Assembly: GCA_030018575.1 (NCBI GenBank)
Contig: JASEIA010000027.1
Location: forward strand, 1-16,774
DNA: 16,774 nucleotides
Source of the DNA: Nanobdellota archaeon
Lineage (GTDB): Archaea; Nanobdellota; Nanobdellia; SCGC-AAA011-G17; GW2011-AR17
Direction of reading: 5' to 3'
Shown: one piece after another, positions 5,473 through 11,716 of the stretch
Numbering within the stretch: the stretch's first letter is position 1
Layout of the letters: each line of letters opens with the position of its first letter
Notes under the pieces: model-generated
What the model was told of the DNA's origin: nothing
What the model saw: the letters and a program-made list of their open reading frames with translations, nothing else
The model's database searches: none
Made by a program: the position numbers and the translations under genes

Positions 5473-6267
5473 ATGGCATACACAAAGAAAGGGATTCCTG
5501 ACGAAGGGGAGATTGTCCTATGCATTGTAAGGAAAATACTTCCGCACTCTGTTTTCGTTGACATGATTGAATACGGCGGCAGGGAAGCAATGATTCACAT
5601 TTCTGAAATAGCTCCCGGAAGGATAAGAAACATAAGGGACTATGTAAAGGAAGGAAAGCAGGTTGTCTGCAAGGTTCTTTTGCTTAACAGGGAGCGGGGC
5701 ACTATTGATTTATCCCTTAGAAGGGTTTCCTTGCAGCAAAGGCTAAAGACAGAGGAAGATTACAAGCAGGAGCAGAAGGCTGAGAAGATACTTGAGTTTG
5801 TTGCGCATAAGTTAAAGACTACCATGGAAGACGTGTATGCAAAGGCAGGCAACAAAATTATTGAGGAATGCGGGTCCCTGACTGTCTGCTTTCAGGATGT
5901 TGCAATGAACGGGAATGCTTTGCTTAAAGAGCTTCAGCTTCCGCCTGAATACGTAAAAGAGCTTACCGATGTTATAAAAGAAAGAATCAAGCCCCCGGAA
6001 GCAAAGGTTGTTGCAGAAGTCACACTGGAAAGCAATGATGAGAATGGCGTTGAAGTAATAAAGAAGGCTTTATCAGCAGGTAAAGAGATAATAAAAACTA
6101 ACAAATACAAGGGAAGCATCACTTACACAAGCGCGCCGCATTACAGGGTTGAATTGACATTTCAAGATTACAAGACAGCTGAAGATGCCTTGAAAAAGGT
6201 TTGCACTGCAATAGTGGAAGAGATTGAAAAGCTAAAAGGAAAAGGCAGCTTCAAAAGGGAAGAATGA
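5473..6267 (+). CDS. eif2a: translation initiation factor aIF2 subunit alpha
   Basis: The alpha subunit of aIF2, which delivers initiator Met-tRNA to the small ribosomal subunit with beta and gamma. The 264-aa sequence has the standard order. An N-terminal S1/OB domain (about 9-84) includes GEIVLCIVRKILPHSVFVDMIEYGGREAM, HISEIAPGRIRNIRDYVKEG and TIDLSLRRV. A helical domain (about 90-170) includes QKAEKILEFVAHKL. A C-terminal alpha-beta domain (about 178-262) binds aIF2gamma and includes the common EDALKKVCTAIVEEI helix. Full length. Its stop overlaps the Nop10 start (ATGA). A leaderless start is supported by the TATA box at 5443. Confidence 0.95.
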   Translation: MAYTKKGIPDEGEIVLCIVRKILPHSVFVDMIEYGGREAMIHISEIAPGRIRNIRDYVKEGKQVVCKVLLLNRERGTIDLSLRRVSLQQRLKTEEDYKQEQKAEKILEFVAHKLKTTMEDVYAKAGNKIIEECGSLTVCFQDVAMNGNALLKELQLPPEYVKELTDVIKERIKPPEAKVVAEVTLESNDENGVEVIKKALSAGKEIIKTNKYKGSITYTSAPHYRVELTFQDYKTAEDALKKVCTAIVEEIEKLKGKGSFKREE

Positions 6268-6437
6268 CAAAACATATTCTATACTGCAGGAAATGCAGCC
6301 TTTACACAATGCAGGAGAAATGCCCAAAATGCGGGGGAATTGCCTTGTCTAACAAGCCTGCCAAGTATTCGCCTGAAGACAAGTGGGGAAAATACAGGCT
6401 GAAATACAAGCAGGACCAGGAAGATATCGCAAAATAG
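6264..6437 (+). CDS. nop10: H/ACA RNP protein Nop10
   Basis: A component of H/ACA ribonucleoprotein particles that guide pseudouridylation of rRNA, working with Cbf5, Gar1 and L7Ae. The protein is 57 aa, of normal length. The zinc ribbon has CRKC (8-11) and CPKC (20-23), and the C-terminal conserved segment PAKYSPEDKWGKYRLKYK matches the family's P-x-x-x-SPED-x-x-x-x-YR pattern. The ATG at 6264 overlaps the aIF2alpha stop by 4 bp, a widespread archaeal pairing. It is followed by the promoter of the pilin gene. Confidence 0.93.
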   Translation: MTKHILYCRKCSLYTMQEKCPKCGGIALSNKPAKYSPEDKWGKYRLKYKQDQEDIAK

Positions 6438-6459
6438 CCATAAAAACTTGATAAAAAGC

Positions 6460-6516
6460 TTTATATAACCCAAAACCCTTAATTTAGATGAACATTTAAG
6501 TTCAAAAAAGGAGGTT
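6460..6516 (+). promoter_or_regulatory. promoter and leader of the pilin gene
   Basis: TTTATATAA (6460-6468) is the TATA box, placing transcription start near 6490. GGAGGTT at 6510-6516, with six bases to the ATG at 6523, is a strong Shine-Dalgarno. This is a leadered mRNA, unlike most genes in the window. Confidence 0.6.
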
Positions 6517-6522
6517 GAGTGA

Positions 6523-7035
6523 ATGAAACTATTTAGGAAAGGCATATCGCCGTTGATTGCAACGGTGTTGATAATAGGGTTTACGGTTGCCCTTGCGGCA
6601 ATCATAATGACGTGGGGAACGACGTTCTCTAAAGGAATACAGAAGGGCACTGAAACGACTGCCAATGAGCAAATGATTTGCGCACAAGAGGTTTTATTTA
6701 ATTTGGGCAGTGCTTGTAATGTTAGCAGCGAGACCGGTTCAGGGATAGTAAAACTTACTATTTCAAATGACGGCAGCAGGGCTATTAAAAGTTTTACTGC
6801 AAGGTTCTATAAAGACCCCAATAATGTTGTTGTAAATAGTACGTTCCTAACCGCACCATTAGACGCGTTTGGGATAGTGCAAAAAAATGTTTCCATCTCA
6901 CTGAATCCAGGGCAAGTCAAACAAATAGACTTATTGCCGGTTGTTGAAATTGAAGGAAGAAATGTTCCTTGCCCGACAACTATAGATAAGTTAGGAAATG
7001 CAGAAGGAACAGATTATCTATTACAAAACTGTTAA
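6523..7035 (+). CDS. archaeal type IV pilin/archaellin-like protein, 170 aa
   Basis: A secreted structural protein with a class III signal peptide. The short basic leader MKLFRKG (cleavage expected after G7 by a FlaK/PibD-type prepilin peptidase) is followed by ISPLIATVLIIGFTVALAAI, the hydrophobic helix that packs the filament core and is diagnostic of the archaeal pilin N-terminal domain. The rest (about 40-170) is a beta-rich head (VKLTISNDGSRAIKSFTARFY...) with cysteines near residues 53, 65, 155 and 170 that could form disulfides outside the cell. It could be a pilus subunit or a minor adhesin. No assembly ATPase or peptidase is encoded nearby. Strong Shine-Dalgarno; followed by a T-rich terminator. 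Confidence 0.85.
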   Translation: MKLFRKGISPLIATVLIIGFTVALAAIIMTWGTTFSKGIQKGTETTANEQMICAQEVLFNLGSACNVSSETGSGIVKLTISNDGSRAIKSFTARFYKDPNNVVVNSTFLTAPLDAFGIVQKNVSISLNPGQVKQIDLLPVVEIEGRNVPCPTTIDKLGNAEGTDYLLQNC

Positions 7036-7038
7036 ACC

Positions 7039-7063
7039 TTTTTTCTTTTTTTATTTTCTTTTT
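7039..7063 (+). terminator. T-rich terminator between the two pilin genes
   Basis: Runs of 6, 7, 4 and 5 Ts, separated by single C or A bases, start four bases after the first pilin's stop. It may reduce, rather than fully stop, transcription into the second pilin gene 18 bp later. Confidence 0.6.
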
Positions 7064-7080
7064 AATCTGAAGTGATACAC

Positions 7081-7704
7081 ATGAAAAGCAAGAAAGGCGA
7101 CGTCTGGATTTCGGCTGTTTTATATATGGCTTTGGGAGTCATTGTTCTTACGATTGTGTTAGCCGCGGGCGTCCCGATGATACAGAAGATGAAGGACAAG
7201 AACTCATTTTCACAGGCAAAGACTGTTTTCTACACAGTCAACGAGAACATGAAGGAAGTAATCAATGAAGGGCCCGGCTCAAGAAGGTTCCTGTCGCCGT
7301 TTGAAATAAAAACAGGCGAATTTGACATAGACACAACAAACAACCAGGTTATCTGGTCAATGAAGACAAAGGCAAAGATGATGGAGCCGAGCTATTATTT
7401 TACTGCCAAGCCCATGGTAGATGATCCTCGCTGTTTAAGTGAATGCAGACAATGTACGAGCATCCCCTGCTTCAGGGAAGGAGATTTGTACTTGTTTGCG
7501 CAGGAAACAAACATTGTGGATGAGTACATAGCAAACTTAAAGCTTAGCTATAATGGGATTGCGCAACTGCAATTAGACAGCGTATTTACAGGGCCTTTTG
7601 CAGGCAGCTACAGCTTTACAATAAAGCATACAGGCACATATAATGATCCAGGCGATGCATTGTGCCCAAACTGCCCAAAAATCGAGCTTAAGATTGCGCC
7701 CTAA
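7081..7704 (+). CDS. second pilin-like protein with class III signal peptide, 207 aa
   Basis: It starts at ATG 7081 (MKSKKGDVWIS...), preceded by a Shine-Dalgarno-like AGTGAT; an in-frame ATG at 7072 lacks such support. The basic KKG (cleavage after G6) and the helix DVWISAVLYMALGVIVLTIV (about 7-30) are those of an archaeal prepilin. The extracellular part (about 40-207) has a cysteine-rich loop (RCLSECRQCTSIPC, about 117-130) and a C-terminal CPNC, suggesting disulfides or a metal site. The different head suggests a minor pilin or tip protein partnered with the gene upstream. The TATA box for tRNA-Gly follows. Confidence 0.8.
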   Translation: MKSKKGDVWISAVLYMALGVIVLTIVLAAGVPMIQKMKDKNSFSQAKTVFYTVNENMKEVINEGPGSRRFLSPFEIKTGEFDIDTTNNQVIWSMKTKAKMMEPSYYFTAKPMVDDPRCLSECRQCTSIPCFREGDLYLFAQETNIVDEYIANLKLSYNGIAQLQLDSVFTGPFAGSYSFTIKHTGTYNDPGDALCPNCPKIELKIAP

Positions 7705-7721
7705 AAAGCATTGACACTGGT

Positions 7722-7748
7722 TTTCTGCCCGCCTCAGGCAAACAGAAA
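7722..7748 (+). repeat. hairpin after the second pilin gene
   Basis: TTTCTG (7722-7727) pairs with CAGAAA (7743-7748) around an inner GCC-TCA-GGC. It is the only structure in the gap before the tRNA and could protect the pilin mRNA 3' end. Confidence 0.4.
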
Positions 7749-7749
7749 G

Positions 7750-7759
7750 TTTTATAAAA
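7750..7759 (+). promoter_or_regulatory. TATA box for tRNA-Gly
   Basis: TTTTATAAAA is centred about 31 nt before the tRNA 5' end at 7786, appropriate for a tRNA precursor with a short 5' leader. Confidence 0.55.
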
Positions 7760-7785
7760 CATCATTTGTTCTCAAAGGAAGTTAA

Positions 7786-7857
7786 GCGCCGATGGTTTAG
7801 TGGTTAGAATTCAACCTTGCCAAGGTTGTGACCCGGGTTCGAATCCCGGTCGGCGCA
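7786..7857 (+). tRNA. tRNA-Gly (anticodon GCC)
   Basis: The cloverleaf is visible by eye. Acceptor arms are GCGCCGA (7786-7792) and TCGGCGC (7850-7856), with A7857 as discriminator and no encoded CCA. The D-arm region reads GGTTTAGTGGTTAGAA. The anticodon stem is CAACC/GGTTG around loop TTGCCAA, giving anticodon GCC for glycine. The T-arm is CCGGG-TTCGAAT-CCCGG. No intron is present. About 176 bp downstream are free of genes up to the protease start and contain that gene's promoter and leader. Confidence 0.95.
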
Positions 7858-7934
7858 TAAGAGCTTAATGGGATTTTCCCCTTACCGCTTTTTCACCATA
7901 CTCAAGAGGTTTCTTTTCAACAGAACATACAAAC

Positions 7935-7944
7935 ATTTATAATA
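7935..7944 (+). promoter_or_regulatory. TATA box for the C13 protease gene
   Basis: ATTTATAATA predicts transcription start at about 7965, just before the folded leader at 7972. The 5' UTR would then be about 70 nt, exceptionally long for this window. Confidence 0.5.
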
Positions 7945-7971
7945 CCTTAGAAAATAGCTATTCCTAGTTAT

Positions 7972-8027
7972 AAAAAGAAGGTGAAGGAATTGCATTCCTA
8001 ACCTCCTTTTTGTTCCAAAAAGAAGGT
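7972..8027 (+). promoter_or_regulatory. two-state anti-Shine-Dalgarno leader of the protease gene
   Basis: The leader has two copies of AAAAAGAAGGTGA (7972-7984 and 8017-8029) around a central ACCTCCTTTTT (8001-8011). The central arm can pair with the second copy (8017-8027, one mismatch, loop GTTCC), hiding the Shine-Dalgarno of the ATG at 8034. It can also pair with the first copy in a longer hairpin, 7972-7990 with 7994-8011 and loop TGC, leaving the Shine-Dalgarno free. The central ACCTCCT copies the anti-Shine-Dalgarno end of 16S rRNA. The two folds exclude each other, as in an attenuator or thermosensor. Confidence 0.6.
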
Positions 8028-8033
8028 GATAAT

Positions 8034-9071
8034 ATGAAAACTCTTTACGCTATAGCCGCGGGCGCAGCGCTTGCGCTTTTGCCAGCAGCAGTAAAAGCAA
8101 ATGACTTTGAGAACATTGAAACTGAAGTTCTTGAAGTGACAGAAAACGCAAACGGATTAAGCGGCTTGGCATTAAGCATGTCAGAGCTCCAGCCAAGCGA
8201 GGATGAAGTAACAAGATACGCGTTTGTCGTCGTGGCAAGCGGAAGGGGAGAAAGATCCCCTGACCTCTCAGACCCGATTGACAAAAACTTCTTCTGGCTT
8301 GGCGGCGTAAGGGTATATGACTCATTAAGGCAGATGGGATTCGAGCCTGAAAACATAAGGTTCCTCTACTCAAGGGGAGACCCTGACTTCAATGAAACAT
8401 TGGAATCAAGGGCAATCCAGATTGTCAAGAAAGAGCAGTTCAACAACACATATGACAACAAGGCAACAGAGGCAAACATAAATATCCAATTAAAGCGATT
8501 TTCCTTGCTTGTTGACAACAATGATATTTTCGTATTATACATCGGCACGCACGGCGCGGAAAATATGCTTGAGCTTGAAGCAGACGGCTATTTTGCAGCA
8601 TGGACAGTAAAAGAAGTCCAGGAAGCTGTCGATAAAATCAATCCGGGCTTCGGAATATTATACAGCGACGCATGCCACTCAGGCGCATTCATAAAACAGC
8701 TTAACCTGCCTGAATATGTGCTTATATCAACAACAGGAGAGCACACTTACGGCTGGGGCGACAGGTATTTCTCAGGCGGCTCTTACTTTTTCCAGAACAT
8801 GACAGACGGGGAAGCGGACACAAACATTGACGGCAAGATTACCTTGATGGAAGCATACACAAGGGCGCAAGCAGAGGCAAATGCCCACATGCAGAGGATT
8901 GACAGCTATCTTGAAAACCAGTATAACTGGGACGGGTTTGGCGGTTATGAATCAGAAGTTGCGACAGGGCATATTTCAGTCCAGCAGACAATGGTTGTGG
9001 GAAATGCGTCAAGCCCTGACTTTTACCTGTATGATACAGGCATGACGCCGATACCCCGGCAAAGACAATAA
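8034..9071 (+). CDS. secreted C13 (legumain-like) cysteine protease, 345 aa
   Basis: A predicted extracellular caspase/legumain-clan cysteine protease. The start at ATG 8034 gives MKTLYAIAAGAALALLPAAV, a Sec signal peptide likely cut after A22; a TTG eight codons earlier would hide it and lies in the leader hairpin. The catalytic His lies in LYIGTHG (H173) and the nucleophile in YSDACHSGAF (C214), both at the ends of hydrophobic strands as in clan CD. A perfect EF-hand-type loop DTNIDGKITLME (262-273) suggests calcium binding; similar loops occur in microbial C13 proteins. The substrate is unknown; the neighbouring pilins are plausible surface targets. It could also act in toxin maturation or peptide uptake. 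Poly-T terminator downstream. Confidence 0.85.
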   Translation: MKTLYAIAAGAALALLPAAVKANDFENIETEVLEVTENANGLSGLALSMSELQPSEDEVTRYAFVVVASGRGERSPDLSDPIDKNFFWLGGVRVYDSLRQMGFEPENIRFLYSRGDPDFNETLESRAIQIVKKEQFNNTYDNKATEANINIQLKRFSLLVDNNDIFVLYIGTHGAENMLELEADGYFAAWTVKEVQEAVDKINPGFGILYSDACHSGAFIKQLNLPEYVLISTTGEHTYGWGDRYFSGGSYFFQNMTDGEADTNIDGKITLMEAYTRAQAEANAHMQRIDSYLENQYNWDGFGGYESEVATGHISVQQTMVVGNASSPDFYLYDTGMTPIPRQRQ

Positions 9072-9081
9072 AAATAATTTA

Positions 9082-9105
9082 TTTTTCTTTTTTATTTCTC
9101 TTTTT
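9082..9105 (+). terminator. poly-T terminator after the protease gene
   Basis: Runs of 5, 6 and 5 Ts begin ten bases after the stop codon at 9071, before the convergent gene ending at 9148. Confidence 0.55.
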
Positions 9106-9147
9106 GTTAAGACAAATTAATTTAAGAATTAACGCTGGTAAGCGGGC

Positions 9148-9480
9148 TTATCCCATATACGTCTTCTGCTGTGTCTTCATTGCTTCCTGCTTCCTCTGCC
9201 TTTTGTAGTCAGCATACTGCTCCCACAGCATAGCACCCTTTTTCTTGTAAACAATCTTTGAAACAACCTGCCTGGGCACGGCTGATTTCTCTGAAACAGG
9301 GCGGTAATCAACAAGCACAACATCCCCCTCTTTCAGCTTTGCAGCTATCTTGGGCTCAACCATGCACGTAAACAGGTTCTCGTCCCACATCTCAACAAGA
9401 GCCTGCGTGGAGTCATCTGATGAATGCACGTCCTTGTCCTTTGGGCTGAATATTCCAGCAACCTTTCCCGGATGAAACAT
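9148..9480 (-). CDS. hypothetical protein, 110 aa, probable small beta-barrel
   Basis: I do not recognise the family. I take the ATG at 9480 (MFHPGKVAGIFSPKDK) because the TATA box at 9503-9510 is then 26 nt away; the longer frame start at 9498 would leave only 8 nt. The middle part (CMVEPKIAAKLKEGDVVLVDYRPV...VPRQVVSKIV, about 39-80) reads like an SH3- or OB-like barrel with the EGDVVLVDY turn. The last 25 residues are a basic helix (YADYKRQRKQEAMKTQQK). That combination suits an RNA- or protein-binding accessory factor. It is divergent from an RNA methyltransferase gene and may share its promoter region. Confidence 0.65.
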   Translation of the reverse strand: MFHPGKVAGIFSPKDKDVHSSDDSTQALVEMWDENLFTCMVEPKIAAKLKEGDVVLVDYRPVSEKSAVPRQVVSKIVYKKKGAMLWEQYADYKRQRKQEAMKTQQKTYMG

Positions 9481-9502
9481 AGGGCTATAAAACAGCATTA
9501 TC

Positions 9503-9510
9503 TTTATAAA
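9503..9510. promoter_or_regulatory. palindromic TATA box between divergent genes
   Basis: TTTATAAA reads the same on both strands. It is 26 nt from the minus-strand ATG at 9480 and 38 nt from the plus-strand ATG at 9545, so it could drive both genes; the rightward gene would then have about a 12-nt leader. Confidence 0.5.
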
Positions 9511-9544
9511 GCTAATGGTAGCTAATTAGGAATGTGCCTCTGGA

Positions 9545-10474
9545 ATGAGAAGAGGCTTGGAAAGGACAATGGCGCCGCGGTGGAAGGAAAAATTCATTGA
9601 AAGATACAAGCAACTGACTGACATAGGCGTCTTTCTCGATATTTCAGTAAAGCCCCTGAGAAAGACGATAAGAGTGAATACAATCAAGTGCAGTGTTGAG
9701 GATTTCAGGCAAAGAATAGAATCAAGGGCAAAGCTTCAGCAGATTCCATGGTGCAAAGAGGGATTCTGGACAGAAGGCACAGGCATTGGCAACCTTCCTG
9801 AGCACTTCTTAGGCTATTTTTATGTGCAGGGAGCAGCGTCAATGATACCGCCCGTTGTTCTTCAGCCGAAAGAGAATGAGATGGTTCTTGACATGTGCGC
9901 ATCCCCAGGCTCAAAAACATCGCAGATTGCCGCAATGATGAACAACACGGGATTAATTATAGCAAACGACAATGCAATGCAAAGGCTAAAGCCCCTGGGA
10001 TTTAATCTGCAGCGCTGCGGTGTTTCAAACACGGTTTTCACATTGATGGAAGGCAGGTGGTTTAAGGATTTGATGTTTGACAAAATACTGGTTGATGCCC
10101 CATGCTCAGGAATAGGAACAATAAGGAAATCGTTCAAGACAATAGAGATGTGGAACCCCGGATTTTCAAGAAAGATGGCAGGCATACAAAGGCAGCTTTT
10201 GGGCACTGCATTCAACTGCCTGAAAGAAGGCGGAACTTTGGTTTACAGCACCTGCACTTTGGAGCCTGAAGAGGATGAAGGCGTCGTGAGCTGGCTTCTG
10301 GAAAACCATGAAAATGCAAAACTTGAGAAAATCAGATTAGACATAAGGCACGGCAAATGCGTTGATGAGTTTGAAGGCGGGACATATTCGTCAGAAGTCC
10401 GAAAGTGCCTGCGCTTGTGGCCGCAGGACAATGACACAGAGGGCTTTTTTGTCGCTAAGTTCAGGAAAGATTAA
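9545..10474 (+). CDS. NSUN-family RNA 5-methylcytosine methyltransferase
   Basis: A SAM-dependent RNA m5C methyltransferase of the NOL1/NOP2/Sun family; the archaeal members are mostly Trm4-like tRNA enzymes. The 309-aa protein has an N-terminal RNA-binding part (about 15-105; KPLRKTIRVNT, then FLGYFYVQGAASMIPP), motif I DMCASPGSKTSQ (116-127), motif IV DAPCSGIGT (184-192, C187) and motif VI YSTCTLEPEEDE (234-245, with C237 the catalytic nucleophile). Both family cysteines are present. The start at 9545 has no obvious Shine-Dalgarno; ATG 9569 follows GGAAAGGA and is an alternative. Its stop overlaps that of the convergent HEPN gene. rRNA rather than tRNA as target is possible. Confidence 0.9.
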   Translation: MRRGLERTMAPRWKEKFIERYKQLTDIGVFLDISVKPLRKTIRVNTIKCSVEDFRQRIESRAKLQQIPWCKEGFWTEGTGIGNLPEHFLGYFYVQGAASMIPPVVLQPKENEMVLDMCASPGSKTSQIAAMMNNTGLIIANDNAMQRLKPLGFNLQRCGVSNTVFTLMEGRWFKDLMFDKILVDAPCSGIGTIRKSFKTIEMWNPGFSRKMAGIQRQLLGTAFNCLKEGGTLVYSTCTLEPEEDEGVVSWLLENHENAKLEKIRLDIRHGKCVDEFEGGTYSSEVRKCLRLWPQDNDTEGFFVAKFRKD

Positions 10475-10875
10475 GGTTTTTCAACTTCTTTTAACACAGC
10501 TTCATGCAATTGGTTAAAGCAGCTTTTTGCAATAGAAATTGCATCATCAGCCTCTGCCTTTTTCGGAGAATAACCGTAATAATTTACATTGTGCCTTAGC
10601 CTCCTTAGATTATCAATCAGGAATATGGGGCGGACAGTATTTACCTTTAATTTAAAAAGCTCGTTTATCGGCGCAAGATGGTCATCAGACTCAATGCCTT
10701 TTTTAACCAAAAGCGCATCGCCTATCATGCGAAAGCATTCGTAGATATTTCTTACAATTGTAAAAGCAGAATCGTCAGTTGGCTTCATGGTTAATGTAAA
10801 ATCCATCTGCCTTTTTGCAGCCTGCGCCAGGCTCAATGCAACCTTTGCATCAGACCGCTTGTATCTAATTGTCAT
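10471..10875 (-). CDS. HEPN-domain protein, likely toxin of an MNT/HEPN pair
   Basis: A 134-aa all-helical protein encoded directly downstream of a wHTH-MNT gene with an ATGA overlap. HEPN features: the first long helix DAKVALSLAQAAKRQMDFTL, the central TIVRNIYECFRMIGDALLVKKG (about 39-60), and RLRHNVNYYGY (about 92-102), matching the R-[HN]-N-x-x-x-Y-x-G signature of the SAV_6107-like HEPN group. HEPN proteins often act as RNases or as scaffolds whose activity is blocked by AMPylation from the MNT partner. The classical Rx4-6H RNase motif is not clear here, so nuclease activity is uncertain. The 3' end overlaps the stop of the methyltransferase gene by four bases. Confidence 0.75.
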   Translation of the reverse strand: MTIRYKRSDAKVALSLAQAAKRQMDFTLTMKPTDDSAFTIVRNIYECFRMIGDALLVKKGIESDDHLAPINELFKLKVNTVRPIFLIDNLRRLRHNVNYYGYSPKKAEADDAISIAKSCFNQLHEAVLKEVEKP

Positions 10876-11447
10876 GGCCTTGTCTCCAGAAATCCTTCAA
10901 GCACAATGCCGTTTGCTATGTTTGCAAATAGGTTAATGTCAATGTTATTTCTTGAAAAAACATATAGATTGACAGTGACATTTTTCCTGAATCCTAAATG
11001 CTCAAGAACACCCAATTCAATTATTTTAGGGGGCTCATTTCCAACAATTTCTGCTGCAATATCCACATCACTGGCATCAATGTCATCGCCTTTCCTGTAA
11101 CTGCCGAATAAGATTATAGCCTTGGCATTCGGAACAGCCTGATGGACTGCCCGGATAACGCTCGATGTATAAATATTTGCGAGATTAGAGCTGATTTTTA
11201 GCGTATGATTAAAATAGTGTTCCTTATTACAACGAATTCTCCATAATCTCCCCAGGACTTCAACATTTAAAAACTCCTCTTTATTCAAAATGGAAACTAC
11301 TCTCTTTGCAGTTGCTTTTGAAATTCCTAATTCCCCTGAAAGGTCGTTCAATCCTATTACCCTCTCAGGATAGGCAAAAAACCATTGAATTGTTTTTTGG
11401 TATGCCTCATTTAGAACCATATTCTCTGATTTTATTCTCTTAGCCAT
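10872..11447 (-). CDS. winged-HTH–MNT nucleotidyltransferase, antitoxin of an MNT/HEPN pair
   Basis: A 191-aa fusion. The wHTH at about 15-72 includes VIGLNDLSGELGISKATAKRVVSILNKEEFL. The MNT domain at about 108-190 includes ILFGSYRKGDDIDASDVDIA, with G115-S116, D127 and D129. The ATG at 11447 is chosen because the TATA box at 11472-11479 is about 28 nt upstream (leaderless); the frame extends five codons further into the operator. In known type VII systems the MNT enzyme AMPylates the HEPN toxin, and here an HTH is fused that probably represses the operon. The promoter is embedded in an array of GGTAAC/GTTACC sites. Its stop overlaps the HEPN start. Confidence 0.87.
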   Translation of the reverse strand: MAKRIKSENMVLNEAYQKTIQWFFAYPERVIGLNDLSGELGISKATAKRVVSILNKEEFLNVEVLGRLWRIRCNKEHYFNHTLKISSNLANIYTSSVIRAVHQAVPNAKAIILFGSYRKGDDIDASDVDIAAEIVGNEPPKIIELGVLEHLGFRKNVTVNLYVFSRNNIDINLFANIANGIVLEGFLETRP

Positions 11448-11454
11448 GCTTATT

Positions 11455-11530
11455 GGTAACATATGTTACTATATAAATCTTTTGGTTACCAAATGGTAAC
11501 TTATGTTACCTTATGGATTTTTTAGTTACC
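11455..11530 (-). promoter_or_regulatory. promoter with GGTAAC/GTTACC operator array
   Basis: Six half-sites are visible: GGTAAC-ATAT-GTTAC (11455-11469), GGTTACC (11484-11490), GGTAAC-TTAT-GTTACC (11495-11510) and GTTACC (11525-11530). The minus-strand TATA box TTTATATA (11479-11472) lies between the two full palindromes. The likely ligand is the wHTH of the MNT protein transcribed from here. Confidence 0.7.
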
Positions 11531-11680
11531 ATGAGGGAACAGGCTGGACAGGATATGCTCCATTATCAGCATATATTCCTGCTTTTCCATTATATCGCCG
11601 TACTGCTTTCTGAGGCTTCTTGAGAAGTGGTCTATATCGCCCGCTGCCCTGAAAGCCGCCGGAAATGTAGCCTCTATAGC
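11522..11680 (-). pseudogene. C-terminal remnant of an unidentified gene (52 codons)
   Basis: Reading leftward, 52 open codons end at TAA 11522-11524 and are cut off upstream by an in-frame TAG (11681-11683), with no proper start. The peptide looks protein-like (AAGDIDHFSRSLRKQYGDIM... then EHILSSLFPHGN). Its last part matches a second frame at 13059-13166 (EHILFNLFPKGLLK), and the DNA is 23/27 identical over 11535-11561 versus 13078-13104. Both copies lie on the minus strand just left of identical promoters. I do not know the parent family. Its stop region merges with the operator array of the neighbouring MNT operon. Confidence 0.55.
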
Positions 11681-11716
11681 CTATCTTAACCCATTATTTT
11701 ATGCACGAAATTCATG

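Noticed and set aside
7786..7857. tRNA-Gly as an integration (att) site
   Set aside because: No integrase gene is visible, and I saw no second copy of the tRNA 3' end elsewhere in the window.
7981..8001. Six-codon GTG leader peptide in the protease 5' UTR
   Set aside because: The frame GTG-AAG-GAA-TTG-CAT-TCC-TAA has no proper Shine-Dalgarno spacing and lies in the hairpin arm; the sequence is better explained by RNA pairing.
8045..8373. Two overlapping minus-strand frames opposite the protease gene
   Set aside because: They are antisense shadows of a gene with clear signal peptide and catalytic motifs, and their peptides are low-complexity.
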